From assembly GCA_002633005.1 (NCBI GenBank), contig NMRA01000031.1:682996-746995 (forward strand): 64,000 bases of DNA. The letters are read 5' to 3'. Shown here piece after piece: positions 35,545-46,881 of this stretch. The notes below the pieces were generated by a model. That model saw nothing but the letters and a program-made list of their open reading frames with translations, was not told the DNA's origin and ran no database searches. Both the position numbers and the translations under genes were made by a program. This DNA is from Phoronis australis. Lineage: Eukaryota; Phoronida; Phoronidae. Numbering within the stretch: position 1 is the first letter of the stretch; each line of letters begins with the position of its first letter.

Positions 35545-36250
35545 GACATACAGGCGAGATAACTAATTTTGTGAGAATAGCCTCATCGCGTCGAGCCTGA
35601 AAATCCCATGATCGCAGTACAGTTACGCTCTGCTGATGGAGTGAAGCTGAACCTCACTCGATAAATGGCATAGAGTATTTTAAGCGTTTTTTATACCTCA
35701 TAATCAGTCTGACATGGCCATTACAACCGTTGATTAAGCCATTTGGTTAATTAATGTGTGTTGATTAACATTTTGGCAGGAACCCGCTTCACTCGAGTTT
35801 CGTTGCCTTAACGACTCAGCTATTCAGCTGCTGACGTCATCTTACGTGAAAATTGAATACTTAAATGAGGACGCGAAATAATCGTATGTTCAACAAGCCA
35901 CATTGTACCGACATTTACTAAGCTGTGAAAAATAAAACCAACAATTTCAGCAAAAACGACATCTTTAATTCACTAAAATTTATCTGTCATTTTCTCTCAC
36001 TTGTAAATCATCGAGCACCAGTTTAAATATGAGTAACATGTCGTCGGTAATTCCCTCGGGCGATAAGTCTCCAAAATCCACTCGGGCTCAGATTACCGAA
36101 ACTAAAGACTTCGCCATGTAATAATCTCTATTTATGTAGTAAAATCACCGGTTTGGTTTAAAACAGCGTCAAGAATTGACGATTTGCAATAAAATCACAA
36201 AAGCAAAGCGGATTTTGTTGTTTTGATCAAAGCTTATAAGTTCGAGAAGT
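35545..36250. mobile_element. Probable diverged GGGACAT-type element with a nested insertion
   Basis: The left end AAAGGGACATACAGGCGAG resembles that of 24906-25183, and the segment 36212-36243 matches 25079-25113 of that copy. The right terminus is not clear. The extra length is partly explained by the CCCTCGGGCGA palindrome at 36044-36099. Confidence 0.4.
36044..36099. repeat. Copy of the CCCTCGGGCGA palindrome family
   Basis: TCGGTAAT at the left and GATTACCGA at the right are inverse, enclosing CCCTCGGGCGATAAGTCTCC and CCACTCGGGCTC. The inner 40 bases match the reverse complement of 45331-45371, including TCTCCAAAATCCACTCGGGC with one or two changes. Confidence 0.7.
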
Positions 36251-38149
36251 CCTGTATTCATACAGTATGAATAAGACACCGGTTAAATCGGCCAGATATG
36301 TGTCTATTGTACATGTATGTGCTTCAAGCACGCGGCCATTAAACTTCACTGCAGAAACGAAATAGTAGCTGCGACTCCACTTGCATGACAAATCGTTCAC
36401 AGTCCACCATTTTTTTCACGGTATTGTAAAGCTAACCAATGACTGCTGAGGTTACATCAACCAAATGCTAAAGCGCGTGCTACTGCGTGATACCTGCGTG
36501 CTGGCTAGGCACGTAGGGGACCCGCGAGCGGAGCTATATTTCGGTTCTGAACCAACGCCCTCCGACGTACATACAACAAACTAATCAACTATGCTGGATA
36601 CTGCACTTTTTGCTGTCTTACATCAAAGCGTAAAATTCTAATGTTCTGATCAGTCGCGTGCGATCACTATGGGAGAACAAAACTTAACCACTAAAAGTTA
36701 CGACAATTCAACGAATCCTATTCACGGCACGAAGGCAGATCTGCCGCCTTTTTGTTACCGTTAAACATTCATACGGTTTCAATTTGATTACCTTTTGCTG
36801 TTTTTCCGACAACCATCTTGATGAATTTTCTCTTAAGTGCACTTTGTCTCCAGGAGTCATGGCTAGATGACGTTGATGACCTTTCTATATTATTTCAAAT
36901 TGAGCACACATGTATTTCTTAGGGTAGGAAATGTTGTCACCGTGGTGGAAGCATCACGGAAACATTGTCGTTTGAATTCAAAACTTGTAAAATTAAGAAT
37001 GTTGTTTTTTCCGTTCTCGAAATGGTGAATTTTCAACTCTCATAATTTGAATGGATCTACCACAATCATTGAATTGTCTATGAATTAATTGCGGTTTCTA
37101 AAATTGATCCAGTTTTCGGAATCTATATTTCCAATACCACCACTTACTAATTTTCTTTAAGAGAACAATAAAAAGCAATAACTCCTAAATGTGTTTATAG
37201 ACATGCCATAAATGTATATGTAGACATGCCATAAACGATGGTTGCGTGAAAAAGGTGTATGGGGAATCGTCGTTGTACGATGTACTTACTTACATGGGAC
37301 CAGTTTAATCGGTGACCTCACTGCTAACGAGACTCCATCTGTTCTTTTTTAGATAAATTTAGTGCAAAAGGTAACAGATTTAATAGACACAAGCATAAAA
37401 TCAACTAGCCGATACCTATGGTAGGTTAAATTCTCTTGAGTTTAAAGATAAGCTATATTGAGAACTTCTTATCGATTCCTCGAATCGTCATCAATTTTGT
37501 TGCATTGAGAAACAAAATTGAAAAACATAGGATGTTATGAAAAAAGTTGCGAAAAAGGTCAAGAGGTTTTATTACCATCAACAGTTTCGGACCCATGCTG
37601 ACTCTCCAAAGGAAGGACATGCTTAACATTTATGAAATCGAAATGTTTCGGCAAATTACGCTAATAGATTGAGCGTTAATGATGAGATTGCGTGTGACAA
37701 GGATGAAATTTTTAGTAGTTAACATGAAATGTTTAGCACTATTGTTTTATCGTCAGTTCAAATGCTTTAATGTTCTTTTCGAAATGTGAGTGTGTTGTTG
37801 GATTTGACGCAAACCCGAATAGTCCTTTAGACAAAGGTAATCAATTCTCTCACAGGCGGCCCAACTAAAGCAACCTGTCGTCATAAGAGGATGTCTATGA
37901 ACATAAAGAAATGTTTGATTAATGCATTAATTAATATACTGTGTATAGTTTTTAAGCAATCTATTTCTATACCAAACCTTTCCAGATAACATGGACATTA
38001 CATAGGGGATTCCTGTAATTAAAATCAGGACCAGCTATTTTAGATAACTGCAGAGCTATTTCTGTTCTCTCATATTTTTTTAAAATTTTTAATCACGACA
38101 AGCTTTGAGACCATTTTCAACCCGATTACTAGGCTATATCCCGCTCAAT
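36251..38149. other. Unassigned AT-rich DNA
   Basis: No feature was recognised. It may contain the eroded 5' part of the LINE that follows. Confidence 0.4.
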
Positions 38150-39130
38150 GTGGCTTCATTTGAAATCATGATTAGAATTGTCAAAACAATGGAAATAGTA
38201 GATTACTTCTGGCTTTCTTAATTGGTTTTTCCGAAGCTTTTGACTTTTTAAGTCCTTAAGTTTTACTTAATAAGATGGGATAGTATGGTTACAATGCGCC
38301 ATCTTTATTTTGTTTGCGTAGTTAATAATATCTATCATTCCGTTCTCAGAATGCTCAAATGTACATAAACAAAGAGTTTAACACAGTTAAAATTACGCGG
38401 GTGTCCCTCAGGGTTCGGAATTGGGTCCAATACTCTTTATTATGTATACGAATGATTTTGCAAATTGTACCAGTTTCCTTGACTGCATTCTTTATGTTGG
38501 TGAAGTAACCGTTGCTAAGAGTATTTACAGATCATTGCTTGATTTTTGTTATTTCAGAAAACTCAGTCCTGGTTAAACGAAAATGTACTGGTTTTAAACA
38601 CAGATAAGTTAAAGTACATGTCTTCCGTAAACCTTTAGAGTTTAATGATAACTTTCATCCAAAGTTTAATAATTTAGAAATTGAAAGTCAATTCTTTTAA
38701 TTTACTTGATAATGATAGTCATAATTATCCCTTGTGCTCGCTAGATTTTTAGAAAATTAAGCAAATTATGTGGTTCTAACATTTCTACACTTTGAAACGA
38801 TGGAAACGATGAAGACTCTATACATGTATAATAGCCTTGCTATGCCTCATTTTAACTATGGCATATTGCTTCAGGGTGCGAACACCTTACAGAAAATGTT
38901 GTTGAAATTATCGCATCTAGTTTCATACGGCTTCATTATTTAAGACTACACAGTTATTCAAAATGTGGTATTTATGCTGCGTCTTATTCGTCAAATTTTA
39001 TAACTGTTCTCCACCTTACCTATTCGGTTCTTAATTGCTCCCATTATACTAGTCATAACGTCATCTTTTACACACATTCGTTAATTGCTGGTACTCTGGA
39101 ATTATGAAGGTCATGACCTTGAATGCACCA
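38150..39130 (+). pseudogene. Reverse-transcriptase fragment of a non-LTR (jockey/CR1-type) retrotransposon
   Basis: Plus-strand blocks occur in the canonical order but in shifting frames. They are LIGFSEAFDFL (38221-38252), GVPQG-type VPQGSELGPILFIMYTNDF (38403-38459), LYVGEVT where the catalytic YxDD box should be (38491-38511, both aspartates lost), TQSWLNENVLVLNTDKLKYM (38560-38619) and LYMYNSLAMPHFNYGILLQG (38818-38877). These are the palm to thumb blocks of LINE ORF2. The mutated active site plus several frameshifts and stops show that it is inactive. No endonuclease domain or 3' tail was seen, although a LINE-derived C-terminal stretch may continue to about 39250. Confidence 0.85.
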
Positions 39131-39670
39131 TTCCAAGCTGTTTCAATTGCAACTACTAGTTAATTTCTATTCCTGTGTTTTGCCACCAAATTTAAAGTGA
39201 CCTTAGATATCCGTTTCATCTATCACTTGCGTTGATATCTGATGGCTCCTTGACGTAGTCTCCATAAGCTGTTGTGAGAAAAACGTAAACTATTAAAGGC
39301 AACAATCAGTTCCTCTTCCCTCCCACCGTAGTGCAAAAATTGTCGAAAATGTCATTGCTAGTAGTCAACGTAAGTAAATTACGAGTTGTTAATCTGTTAT
39401 TATCAAGCGATAGAGACACGCACCCTTAAAGGTACAATATCGGCTTTACAGCCAAACACGGCAATTTTGGGATATTGTTGGATGGAACACACTTCTTGAA
39501 GTTGACAGGTTTAACCAGAGCTATAAACAACAAATTTCCCTTATGTTGTGTTTTTATTACAAATCGCCTAATGAGTTCTCTCCATTGTGTGCCAAACATT
39601 CGCTGAAATCAATTTCGGTGACTTTATCAGCTAAATACGTTTAAAATTCATTGCCATTTATTGAGTGGGG
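39131..39670. other. Unassigned DNA between LINE and SINE-like sequence
   Basis: Nothing was recognised with confidence. Part may be the 3' end of the LINE fragment. Confidence 0.35.
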
Positions 39671-39810
39671 TTTAGTTACCTAAGCAGAACGATCGACTAT
39701 GGCCGTGGGGGCTGCAGGTTCGATTCCGTACTGAGACTGTTCTCAGAAAAGCACTTTCCTCGCAGATAATGTCTCTTTAACGCACACACTCATAATTAGT
39801 TTATATAAAT
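39671..39810 (+). mobile_element. tRNA-derived SINE head with perfect box B
   Basis: GGTTCGATTCC at 39717-39727 is an exact RNA polymerase III box B. Upstream TTTAGTTACCTAAGC (39671-39685) is a weak box A at roughly tRNA spacing, with CGACTATGGCCGTGGGGGCTG between them in the anticodon/variable-arm position. The downstream body (TCTCAGAAAAGCACTTTCCTC, 39741-39761) is not tRNA-like, as expected for a SINE. The 3' end was not found. Confidence 0.55.
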
Positions 39811-40283
39811 ACTCCACCTGCAGTAGACAGTTTTGGTCAGAAACTACTCGTGCTGTGCCGATGTACAAGGTTGACTGACTAACATAGACGTCAAGTTTCT
39901 GAAGAAATATACTTTGTTAATTAACGCCAGATTTTGTGCTTCGCAGATCATTTTTTGGTGCTGAGGTAATGCACTCGAAGCAAAGAGGCCTGCAACCTGT
40001 ATTCAGGAATCAAAATGTTCAAATACTTGATTTCAACAAACAACGAGAAAAAATTCCGAGTTTGGCGAAATCACGCAAATCATCGCGGGATATCCCCATG
40101 TATTACAAGTGAAGCAAGTAAATAATAAAAAAATAATTGCAGGTGGTCTGATACACGTTGTACCAGACGTGCGCAGGCCTCGCATGTGGGCCCATTGCAC
40201 TGATCACCTGGAAATATTTTTATGCTTTATTAATATATGGTTAAAACCGAGCTGAGGAGCTAGAAACCTGGCTCAAGGGTTTA
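39811..40283. other. Unassigned DNA, possibly the body of a minus-strand SINE at its right end
   Basis: No gene was seen. The segment 40200-40283 would be the downstream part of the minus-strand tRNA-like element that follows and is AT-rich. Confidence 0.35.
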
Positions 40284-40359
40284 GCAGTGTGACCCGGTGG
40301 GACTCGAACCCACGACCTCGAGTAAAGAAAGCGGGCACTTATCAACCAGGCCACACTGC
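40284..40359 (-). mobile_element. tRNA-like sequence, probable SINE head
   Basis: On the minus strand the 76-bp segment begins GCAGTGT and ends ACACTGC, a perfect 7-bp pairing. It holds a box A-like TGGCCTGGTTGATAAG and an exact box B GGTTCGAGTCC inside a perfect 5-bp T-arm (GTGGG/CCCAC). However, six extra bases (CGGGTC) lie between the T-arm and the closing strand, which a real tRNA would not have, and the anticodon arm is poor. The best reading is a tRNA-derived SINE promoter; a tRNA pseudogene is the alternative. A functional tRNA is unlikely. Confidence 0.65.
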
Positions 40360-40986
40360 CTCCTCATAGCAAGTAAATTCACCTAACCCTCCCTCGCGAG
40401 TATCTACATGTAGCGTTCCTTAACGAGCCCCTGTTTTGTAAGAATTATTACACGGACATCACTGTTAGACAACGATTTTCGAATAGTTATAATTATTGAA
40501 CATAGGGCGTTATTGGCAGTGAGAATTGTTTCATTAATTAACGTTGTTAAAGTAATTTTTCTAGTGTACTAATGAAACCCCCTCAGTGAATAAAAAATCA
40601 CAAGTGCGCACTCGTGTCCTGGAAATACGAAGTATGACTAAAATGTGCACAAAAAGTTTGAAATATGAGTGCCAGGAAACAGGTTTAATGCGAAATAACG
40701 GTGTTTTTCTCATCCCACGCATCTAAGAGTTTTTTTTGCAAAGCTTAGAGCTTGGAATAAGTGTCACAAAAATTTTGACTCTGATTTAGGAAAAAAACGT
40801 CGAGCACCAAGCGCAATGAGATTTGCACCTCCAGCGCAACTAGTGACGACACTTCAACGGAGATGATGCGCCAAAAGCTGTTTCTGTGTTTTTTCTATAG
40901 TGAGAATTGTGCTCATTTTGAGCTTAGGACGCACTTGTCGAAGGAGAAGTGCTTGTCCCATGTGTAGGCTGCGGGAGAATCAGGTG
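40360..40986. other. Unassigned DNA
   Basis: No feature was recognised. Confidence 0.4.
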
Positions 40987-41246
40987 CATGCTCGCACCCG
41001 GGGGGGCTCGGGGGCTCGAATGAGCCCCCCCCACCATTTGGCGAATTGGGCAAAAAGGTCCGCCTCAGAGAAAGAAAAAGTCCGAGAAAACGAGACAAAT
41101 GTCCACAGGAAATCAGCGCGAATGGACACTTCATAGGCCTGAACCTAATACCCCCCTTTTTTAGTCCTCGTTTTCTGTTTTCAGTAAAAGGTCCACATAC
41201 CGAAAAATTCGAGCCCCCCCTAAATTTTATGCTGGGTGCGCGCATC
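40987..41246. mobile_element. Miniature element with CATGsGCGCAC inverted ends, copy 1
   Basis: It starts CATGCTCGCACCC, ends GGGTGCGCGCATC and is flanked by AGGTG and AGCTG (a 4 of 5 match). Inside, a G-run and GGGGCTCGAATGAGCCCCC lie near the left end, AAAGGTCCGCCTCAGAGAAA and GTCCGAGAAAACGA in the middle, and AAAGGTCCACATACCGAAAA with a C-run near the right end. The same order of blocks recurs in the copies at 46882-47160 and 59458-59693. Open frames over it on both strands (including a 168-codon minus frame, 40913-41419) are by-products. It has no coding capacity of its own. Confidence 0.85.
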
Positions 41247-41638
41247 AGCTGTGCAGAGAACGAACAATTCTCTTCGTTGTATCTAACTTCTTTGACATGC
41301 AATAAGAAATTTGGGTTACTCGTAAATCGAAGAAATGTAATTAGTTCTGTGTAAGCCATTGTTCTGAATATTTTAGGACACCCTGACCCCATACAAAGGT
41401 TCGTTCCAACATGGACCATCGCAAACGAGTGGACACTGCACGCGATAGTTTTTGTGCTGCTACGAAAATCACAAAACGCATGAAACGTACTCTTATGCTT
41501 TGTGGCCTGGTGGGATAATTCTTGTGAGATAGCCGAGTAGTTTTTATTTTATACAATTTCACAAGAGGCCATCACGACACCCTGAGAACAGGCTACCCGA
41601 ACACCATGGGCCATGCATTCATGAACGCGATTGACGGT
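41247..41638. other. Unassigned DNA between two repeats
   Basis: No feature was recognised. Confidence 0.4.
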
Positions 41639-41940
41639 CTTGTAAGCCCAGTTCACTGACCCACAAATAGGTCCCACACTCACAAAACACGGCTTACGCA
41701 CCCACCTGGGAGTAATATAGTCCTAGGCACCCACCAAGCACGCTTCCTTGTCCGCAATCACGGCTCACAGACTCGCCGCTGGGTCGTGCACGTGATTCCC
41801 GTGAGTCAGTGAGTTGTGTTATTGAGTGTCTAAGCCGTGTTTTGTCAGTGCAGGGCTGTGATTGTGAATCAATGAGTCTATTTCACAGGTCTGTGAGCCG
41901 TGTTCATCAGTGCGTAAGCTGTGTTCTTAAAGTAACCTGG
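41639..41940. repeat. Palindromic minisatellite built on ACACGGCTTACGCACTGA units
   Basis: In the left half, words such as CACAAAACACGGCTTACGCA and AATCACGGCTCACAGACTC recur. In the right half the reverse complements dominate, for example TCTAAGCCGTGTTTTGTCAG, CTGTGAGCCGTGTTCATCAG and TGCGTAAGCTGTGTTC. Spacing is roughly 20-30 bp. The architecture (array plus its complement) is the same as at 27652-28004 but the unit differs. Confidence 0.75.
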
Positions 41941-43545
41941 ATGAGACGTGGAGGTATTACGGCCTAAATCTCTTGTGATTTACACATTTTACAGTGCGTT
42001 TAGCTCACCTGGTTCTTCTCAGACATCAATAATTAGAAATTTGACGAGATGTTTTTTACGAAATCACCAGTCGTGCTAACGTTAGGTGCAATTATAAAGT
42101 ATAATTTTCACACGGTACAACTATTGATGGATAAACGAAGTGCTAAAAACAATCGGACACAATAAATTGGTCAGGTATATGGAGAAAGATTGTTTGCACT
42201 TAGCTTATTTCCTGCATTCTAATAATACAGAAAGTGAAGACTTCTCATATTACGATGGCCTGTTGAAGGCTTTATAAGATCTTAGAAGAGTACCCAAATT
42301 TTACATATCTCAGAAATGGCCAAGTCGGATTTTTGAGAAAAGTTGGGTTACTATGCTTTATACACTGCTCCCCAAAACGAGGCTAAGAATTGTTTTAAAG
42401 TTTTCCACTTTTGTATGAGGGGCTATCAAAAGTAGAACTTTATAAAAAAATCTTGAGCTGCATAAAGCGAAAACGAAATGATATTTCAAAAATTAACAAC
42501 GGTTTAGAGGTCTAATCTTTAAGATTTTTATCAAATGAAATTTTATCGTGTTATTGATACCGTTGTTTTGCTATCAATGTACCTGTTTGCTAAATGTTAC
42601 TATACAGACATGGTCTCGTGTTCCAATTGATGACAGATGATAAAAACTAAAAGTAAAGTTCTACAACCTTACTGCTTTCAGAAATATACACTTTTACTGA
42701 GTTAAATCAATGGTTTTGTAGGTATTTGGCTGAATACGTAGTCAGTAAGGTCATACTTACCTTGGGAATGAACATAGAAAAAATAATAGCCATTAAATGT
42801 ATATTGCGTGCGTACAATTCTGAACCCACATATATTGATATTTTTTCGGGCAAACATGAATTTTGGTGGCTAGTGTTGTACTGTTTCGTTTTTGAGTTGC
42901 GCCTGTCAAAAGTAATACAAGTTTGGGCCTCTTGAGCTAGGCAAGTTAACACTTGCAGTTTTTGGCCGGTTGAAGCTCCGAAGGGACATTTTCTGATTGT
43001 TAAACCACTTGATCTCAAGCACCTTTTCATTCAATAATAATTTGAAGTTGATAATTTTTTAACCACTGAAAGAACATGCAGTAAGAAACAAATTTGCAGT
43101 GTTATTTCAAAAAATGCTTTTGCTGCAGAAACTTGTAAAATATGCCTTTGACCGCGTAAGTAGAAAAAACATACATTTTAAACGTGTACCTGGTGCGTGA
43201 CGCAGCATTAATGGTATTAAAAACCCATAATAATGCTAACTGGATGCATGCGGCTATGGGTGCTTGCTCACGGCCACTGAGTTTCTATAAATGAGAATAT
43301 TCAGGGGATATGACGCCATATATCCTGGCGCGCGAGCGGTGTAAAAATGGCCAGATTTGGGCAACTGAACGAAGGACTGCTCGAAAAAAGTTTGAATCTG
43401 GGAGTATTTGTTCGAGTTGAAAGGAATTGAAGACGTCGATGACCTCTTGAGGAGTCCCTCTATGGGAAAAAGGTACTTATAGCAACGTTTTTTGATCGTT
43501 TAATCAGTGTGAGGCAAATTTTCCCGAAAGCTTCCGGCCTATGGG
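41941..43545. other. Unassigned AT-rich DNA
   Basis: Opposed frames at 42707-43030 and 42726-42935 have no recognisable domain. Confidence 0.4.
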
Positions 43546-43585
43546 AGTGCCACCGTCTCTACTTCTAAGCAGAGACGGTGGCACT
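43546..43585. repeat. Perfect 15-bp hairpin
   Basis: AGTGCCACCGTCTCT (43546-43560) and AGAGACGGTGGCACT (43571-43585) are exact reverse complements around a 10-base loop. It is GC-rich in AT-rich surroundings, and no companion copy was found in the window. It could be a transposon junction or an RNA hairpin. Confidence 0.9.
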
Positions 43586-45003
43586 GTCTACTGGCTGTGA
43601 AGACGGTTCTTTTAGTTTTGTTCATCTCCAGTGCAGCGCAGGCTTTGTGCAATCCGAAAATGCTGTCACGTTCCTGACTGTATTGACTACATACTAGAAA
43701 GTCACGTGAGTTGACCAACCTGTTAGGTGTCGTTTCAGAGCCGCGCAATATACGCTACGAAATAACACCAGCGCAATAAAAGGCAACAGTGAGATTACAA
43801 ATATGTTGTCGTTACCCATCGTATATCAACTTGGTATTAAGAGTATTAAAAAGAGAATCATCGGGATGAGGGAACCAACCTGTGTCCTTTTTGCTAAGTT
43901 ATTTGACGACATTGCTATGACCAATCGGTGCCATCTAGTCTCTGCTATCGGGTGGCAGCAACCAATAGAATATTCGGGATAGACCGGGTTTGTTGACAAT
44001 TTTAATGAGTAATACTGAAGTTCAGTGAATCTGGTTTGCTTGTGTTAGAATATGTTGTGAATGAGAAACACCTATTCTTTTCGTGCGTAGATACACCTGT
44101 TCTTCAAAATGGCGTCTCCCTATACCATTATTGCATTGCTGTGCAGCTACTGAGAAATCTGCTGCGATTTCAGGCAGCCTTCAAAATTCTCAGAATTGCA
44201 AAAAAAATCCAATTGAATTGCAGCGTATTGCCTATAACATTGGCAAGAAGTGGTAATTTTGGGTTGAAAACTGTAAACTATCCCTTTTTGGCACCTTTTT
44301 ACAGAGCATGCTTTCGTCGGAGAAAGGAAAAAAAATGAGACAAAATAAAGCTTCTGTGGTCATGTGAAGCAGTTTTGATGTGAAAAACTCACAACTTTTT
44401 ATTTTGTTCATAGAATTTTCGACAAAGCTGGAAGAAAAGCAGCAATCATAGTGACTTGTGCACTGGCTGGCCAGTGAGAACTGTACAGTGCCTCCTACGG
44501 TACTAGCCTAAGGTTCCTGCTAATGAAGTGTCGGATTTCCGTTAGACTTCACACCATCTCAGTGTGTGTGTGTGGTCGTGGTACAAGTAATAGGGAGAGG
44601 GAAGGAGAGATCCTGGGGTCTGCTCCGATTTATTAGTCAATACTCAGACTTCATTGAAAATACACATAACCACTGAAGTAAGCTGTGCAGGAACTGACGC
44701 AATTAAACAAGATCAGATATTATTAGCATCTGTATCAAGTCTCAAAACACTATAATAGCACGATAAACATGATGATTTGATTACAAAAAGCACAAGCTGG
44801 CATTGTTCTCGAATTGATTTATTTGGTAGACGCTTTCACTTCCGCACAGCCAAGCTTAACAATGACGGCATTCATGGTACGAGAAATTTCCCTCGTACAC
44901 ATTTGACACTAGGCCTACATGTATGATAGATGATCTGTGACATAAGTGTTGTCGACACCACTGTTCTAAACTTTAGTCAGCAAATAAATGTGCATTAAAT
45001 CAG
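43586..45003. other. Unassigned DNA
   Basis: A 100-codon frame (44036-44338) ends in a basic stretch but carries no known domain. Small dyads occur at 44457-44476 and 44878-44898. Confidence 0.4.
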
Positions 45004-45056
45004 TTTTTGGCCACAATAAGATCAAAAACGGGACGATCGCCGCACAAATAAAAAAA
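45004..45056 (+). repeat. 53-bp dispersed repeat, copy 1, ending in an A-run
   Basis: It starts TTTTTGGCCA, contains AAACGGGACGATCGCC and ends GCACAAATAAAAAA. The same segment recurs in the same orientation at 57011-57063. The A-rich end suggests the 3' terminus of a retroelement. Confidence 0.7.
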
Positions 45057-45312
45057 TGTGCAGGCCCGCCGAGCTACTACTTGAGACCACATCCACATAG
45101 CGCTATATGTGAAAGTTTACTGGCCCGGCCGCAAATGCACCGGCTCCGAGCCACCGGGCCAGCGTGTATTTCGAACACTGGTGGACAATGACCTTATTAA
45201 ACACACTAAAGCTGCATTTTGCTTTGCTTAGTTGGCGGAAAACGAATGTCGAATTAGGGATTTTACTTTCGTCAACTCGGTCTCATATAAATGCGGATTA
45301 TTAGGTGGCGAA
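45057..45312. other. Unassigned DNA with a small CTGGCCCGG inverted pair
   Basis: CTGGCCCGG (45120-45128) and CCGGGCCAG (45153-45161) form a 9-bp stem. Nothing else was seen. Confidence 0.4.
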
Positions 45313-45419
45313 GTTGTTATCTCCCGTAATCTAGAGCCCGAGTGGATTTTGGAGAATTGTCGCCCGAGGGGTGTTTAGTCCCTCGGGCGATAATTCTCCA
45401 CGATAAGGGGGATAACGAC
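45313..45419. repeat. Two-level palindrome with CCCTCGGGCGATAATTCTCC arms
   Basis: The inner arms, 45351-45370 and 45380-45399, match in inverse at 19 of 20 positions around a 9-base loop. Outer words GTTGTTATCTCCC (45313-45325) and GGGGGATAACGAC (45407-45419) pair again. The left shoulder (GAGCCCGAGTGGATTTTGG) is shared with 36044-36099 in inverse. Both copies are followed or bordered by ACATGTAATAA-like sequence, consistent with one element family. Confidence 0.85.
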
Positions 45420-45455
45420 TGAGAACATGTAATAAACTATTTATACCACATACTG

Positions 45456-45707
45456 CAGTGGCGGATCTAGGATACCATAAGAGGGGGCCCAACATTTTGT
45501 TTTGGGCAATTGTGCTTTACGATTGCGTGCGAAAACCCAGCCCGAAATATGGGGGGCTCCAATTTCTGGACCTCGTTGGACAGAGCTAACGGTGGACTAA
45601 AAAAACGCCGTTTGCGCAGGTCGTCGCACATGTGCGATTNTTATTTTTTGCGGCAGCTAGGGGGAGGGGTGGCGGACCCCCTGCCCCCCCACCTAAATCC
45701 GCCTATG
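45456..45707. mobile_element. hAT-like miniature element (CAGTGGCGGATCTAGG ends)
   Basis: The left end CAGTGGCGGATCTAGG pairs with the right end CCTAAATCCGCCTATG (read in reverse CATAGGCGGATTTAGG). The subterminal regions are G-rich on the left and C-rich on the right. The 8-bp flanks do not match, so either the target duplication has decayed or the boundary is off. An N (45640) lies inside. CAGTGGCGGAT-like ends are typical of hAT-type non-autonomous elements in animals; the superfamily call is inference. Confidence 0.7.
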
Positions 45708-46881
45708 CACCGAACGAGAAACATTGCAATGAATGAATCTGCCTTTCTCGACTCGCCTAGGGCTTGGAACTACTTTCTATGTCAAAGACCCGGGGTCGGA
45801 GGTTGTGACCTTTTAAGAAACGCCGAGTCACTCTTCTCAAAATAATGTTTTACTCAAAACCAATTGAAAATTTAAACAAAATAGAAATTAAGTGAATCTA
45901 TAAAATAAGTCTTAAGCAAATAAGCTAGCTTATTACACATCTTATCATGCTAAGCTTCGGACCACCTTGAAAATATCGTCTGCTAAAGCGGCTAATTCAC
46001 TAATTCTTATTTAGACCACTAGATGCCGCTATAAAATTGTTTTCCGCTTGTTCCTTACTCAGAGGACGAGGTGCATTTGGTCTTGCAAGGTTCTGACAGG
46101 CCGTTATTGCCCGAGACTGGTCGGCCAGTAAAATGACGCCATGGCTGAAATAAGCAATTTGGAGATCTTTGCCACGAGCAATAAAGAACTATCAGTTCTT
46201 TCCAAGCCTGGAAATCACACCTCTTTTTACGAAGGAAAAATTGAGATCGTTTCATCACACTAAGTTATCTAAATAAATGTTTTTGTGACGGATAAACCAT
46301 TTAACGATTTGCTCTATTTTGGCGGTATCTTTCAATTACGCCTGCCATATTCACAAATTTGTTGATTATATGCTTGTTCATCAGAGTATATTTCAATTGC
46401 TGAAACTATCCTTGTTACCGGTATTTCAATTGCTGTCTTGTAGAGGCCGTCGCTAAATGTACGTTTCTTGTTATTTTGGGAACAGCTAAGCCAAGCGTAA
46501 GCGAGTTTCCACCGCCATTTTGTAGTACCCGCGATAGAAGAATCTACCGCTAGTAATTTACTACGGAAGCCAGCGCTGGTGTTAGCATGTTACTTATGTC
46601 GTACTCGTTTAAGCCTGCGCAAAATGTTCATAACATTTATCGACAGTATTTGAGTGTATGAGTTTTAGGCCCAACCCTTACTTTCTGCCATGAGAAAACA
46701 AGTTTTGATTTTGTCTTCTTGCCGTTATGAAATTAGTGTTCCTTAGTCAAAACGTGCGATTTCACAGTGAGGTAGTTCCATTTTTCTTTAGACCAAGCTC
46801 GAATTTTTTTGTTTTTTGGCAGTTCTAAGTGAGCCGACTCTTGCGATTTTCCATGTGACGTTCGTGCAAAGGGTTCTCTTA
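45708..46881. other. Unassigned DNA
   Basis: No gene was recognised. CACCGCCATTTTGTAG (about 46510) contains a YY1-like core in reverse, without an identifiable gene. Confidence 0.4.

Noticed and set aside
40284-40359. Functional tRNA gene on the minus strand
   Set aside because: Six extra bases lie between the T-arm and the acceptor strand, and the anticodon stem is poor; it is called a SINE head instead.
40913-41419. 168-codon minus-strand frame, the longest in the window
   Set aside because: It lies mostly across a miniature element present in two other copies; the frame is not conserved in those copies and has no domain.
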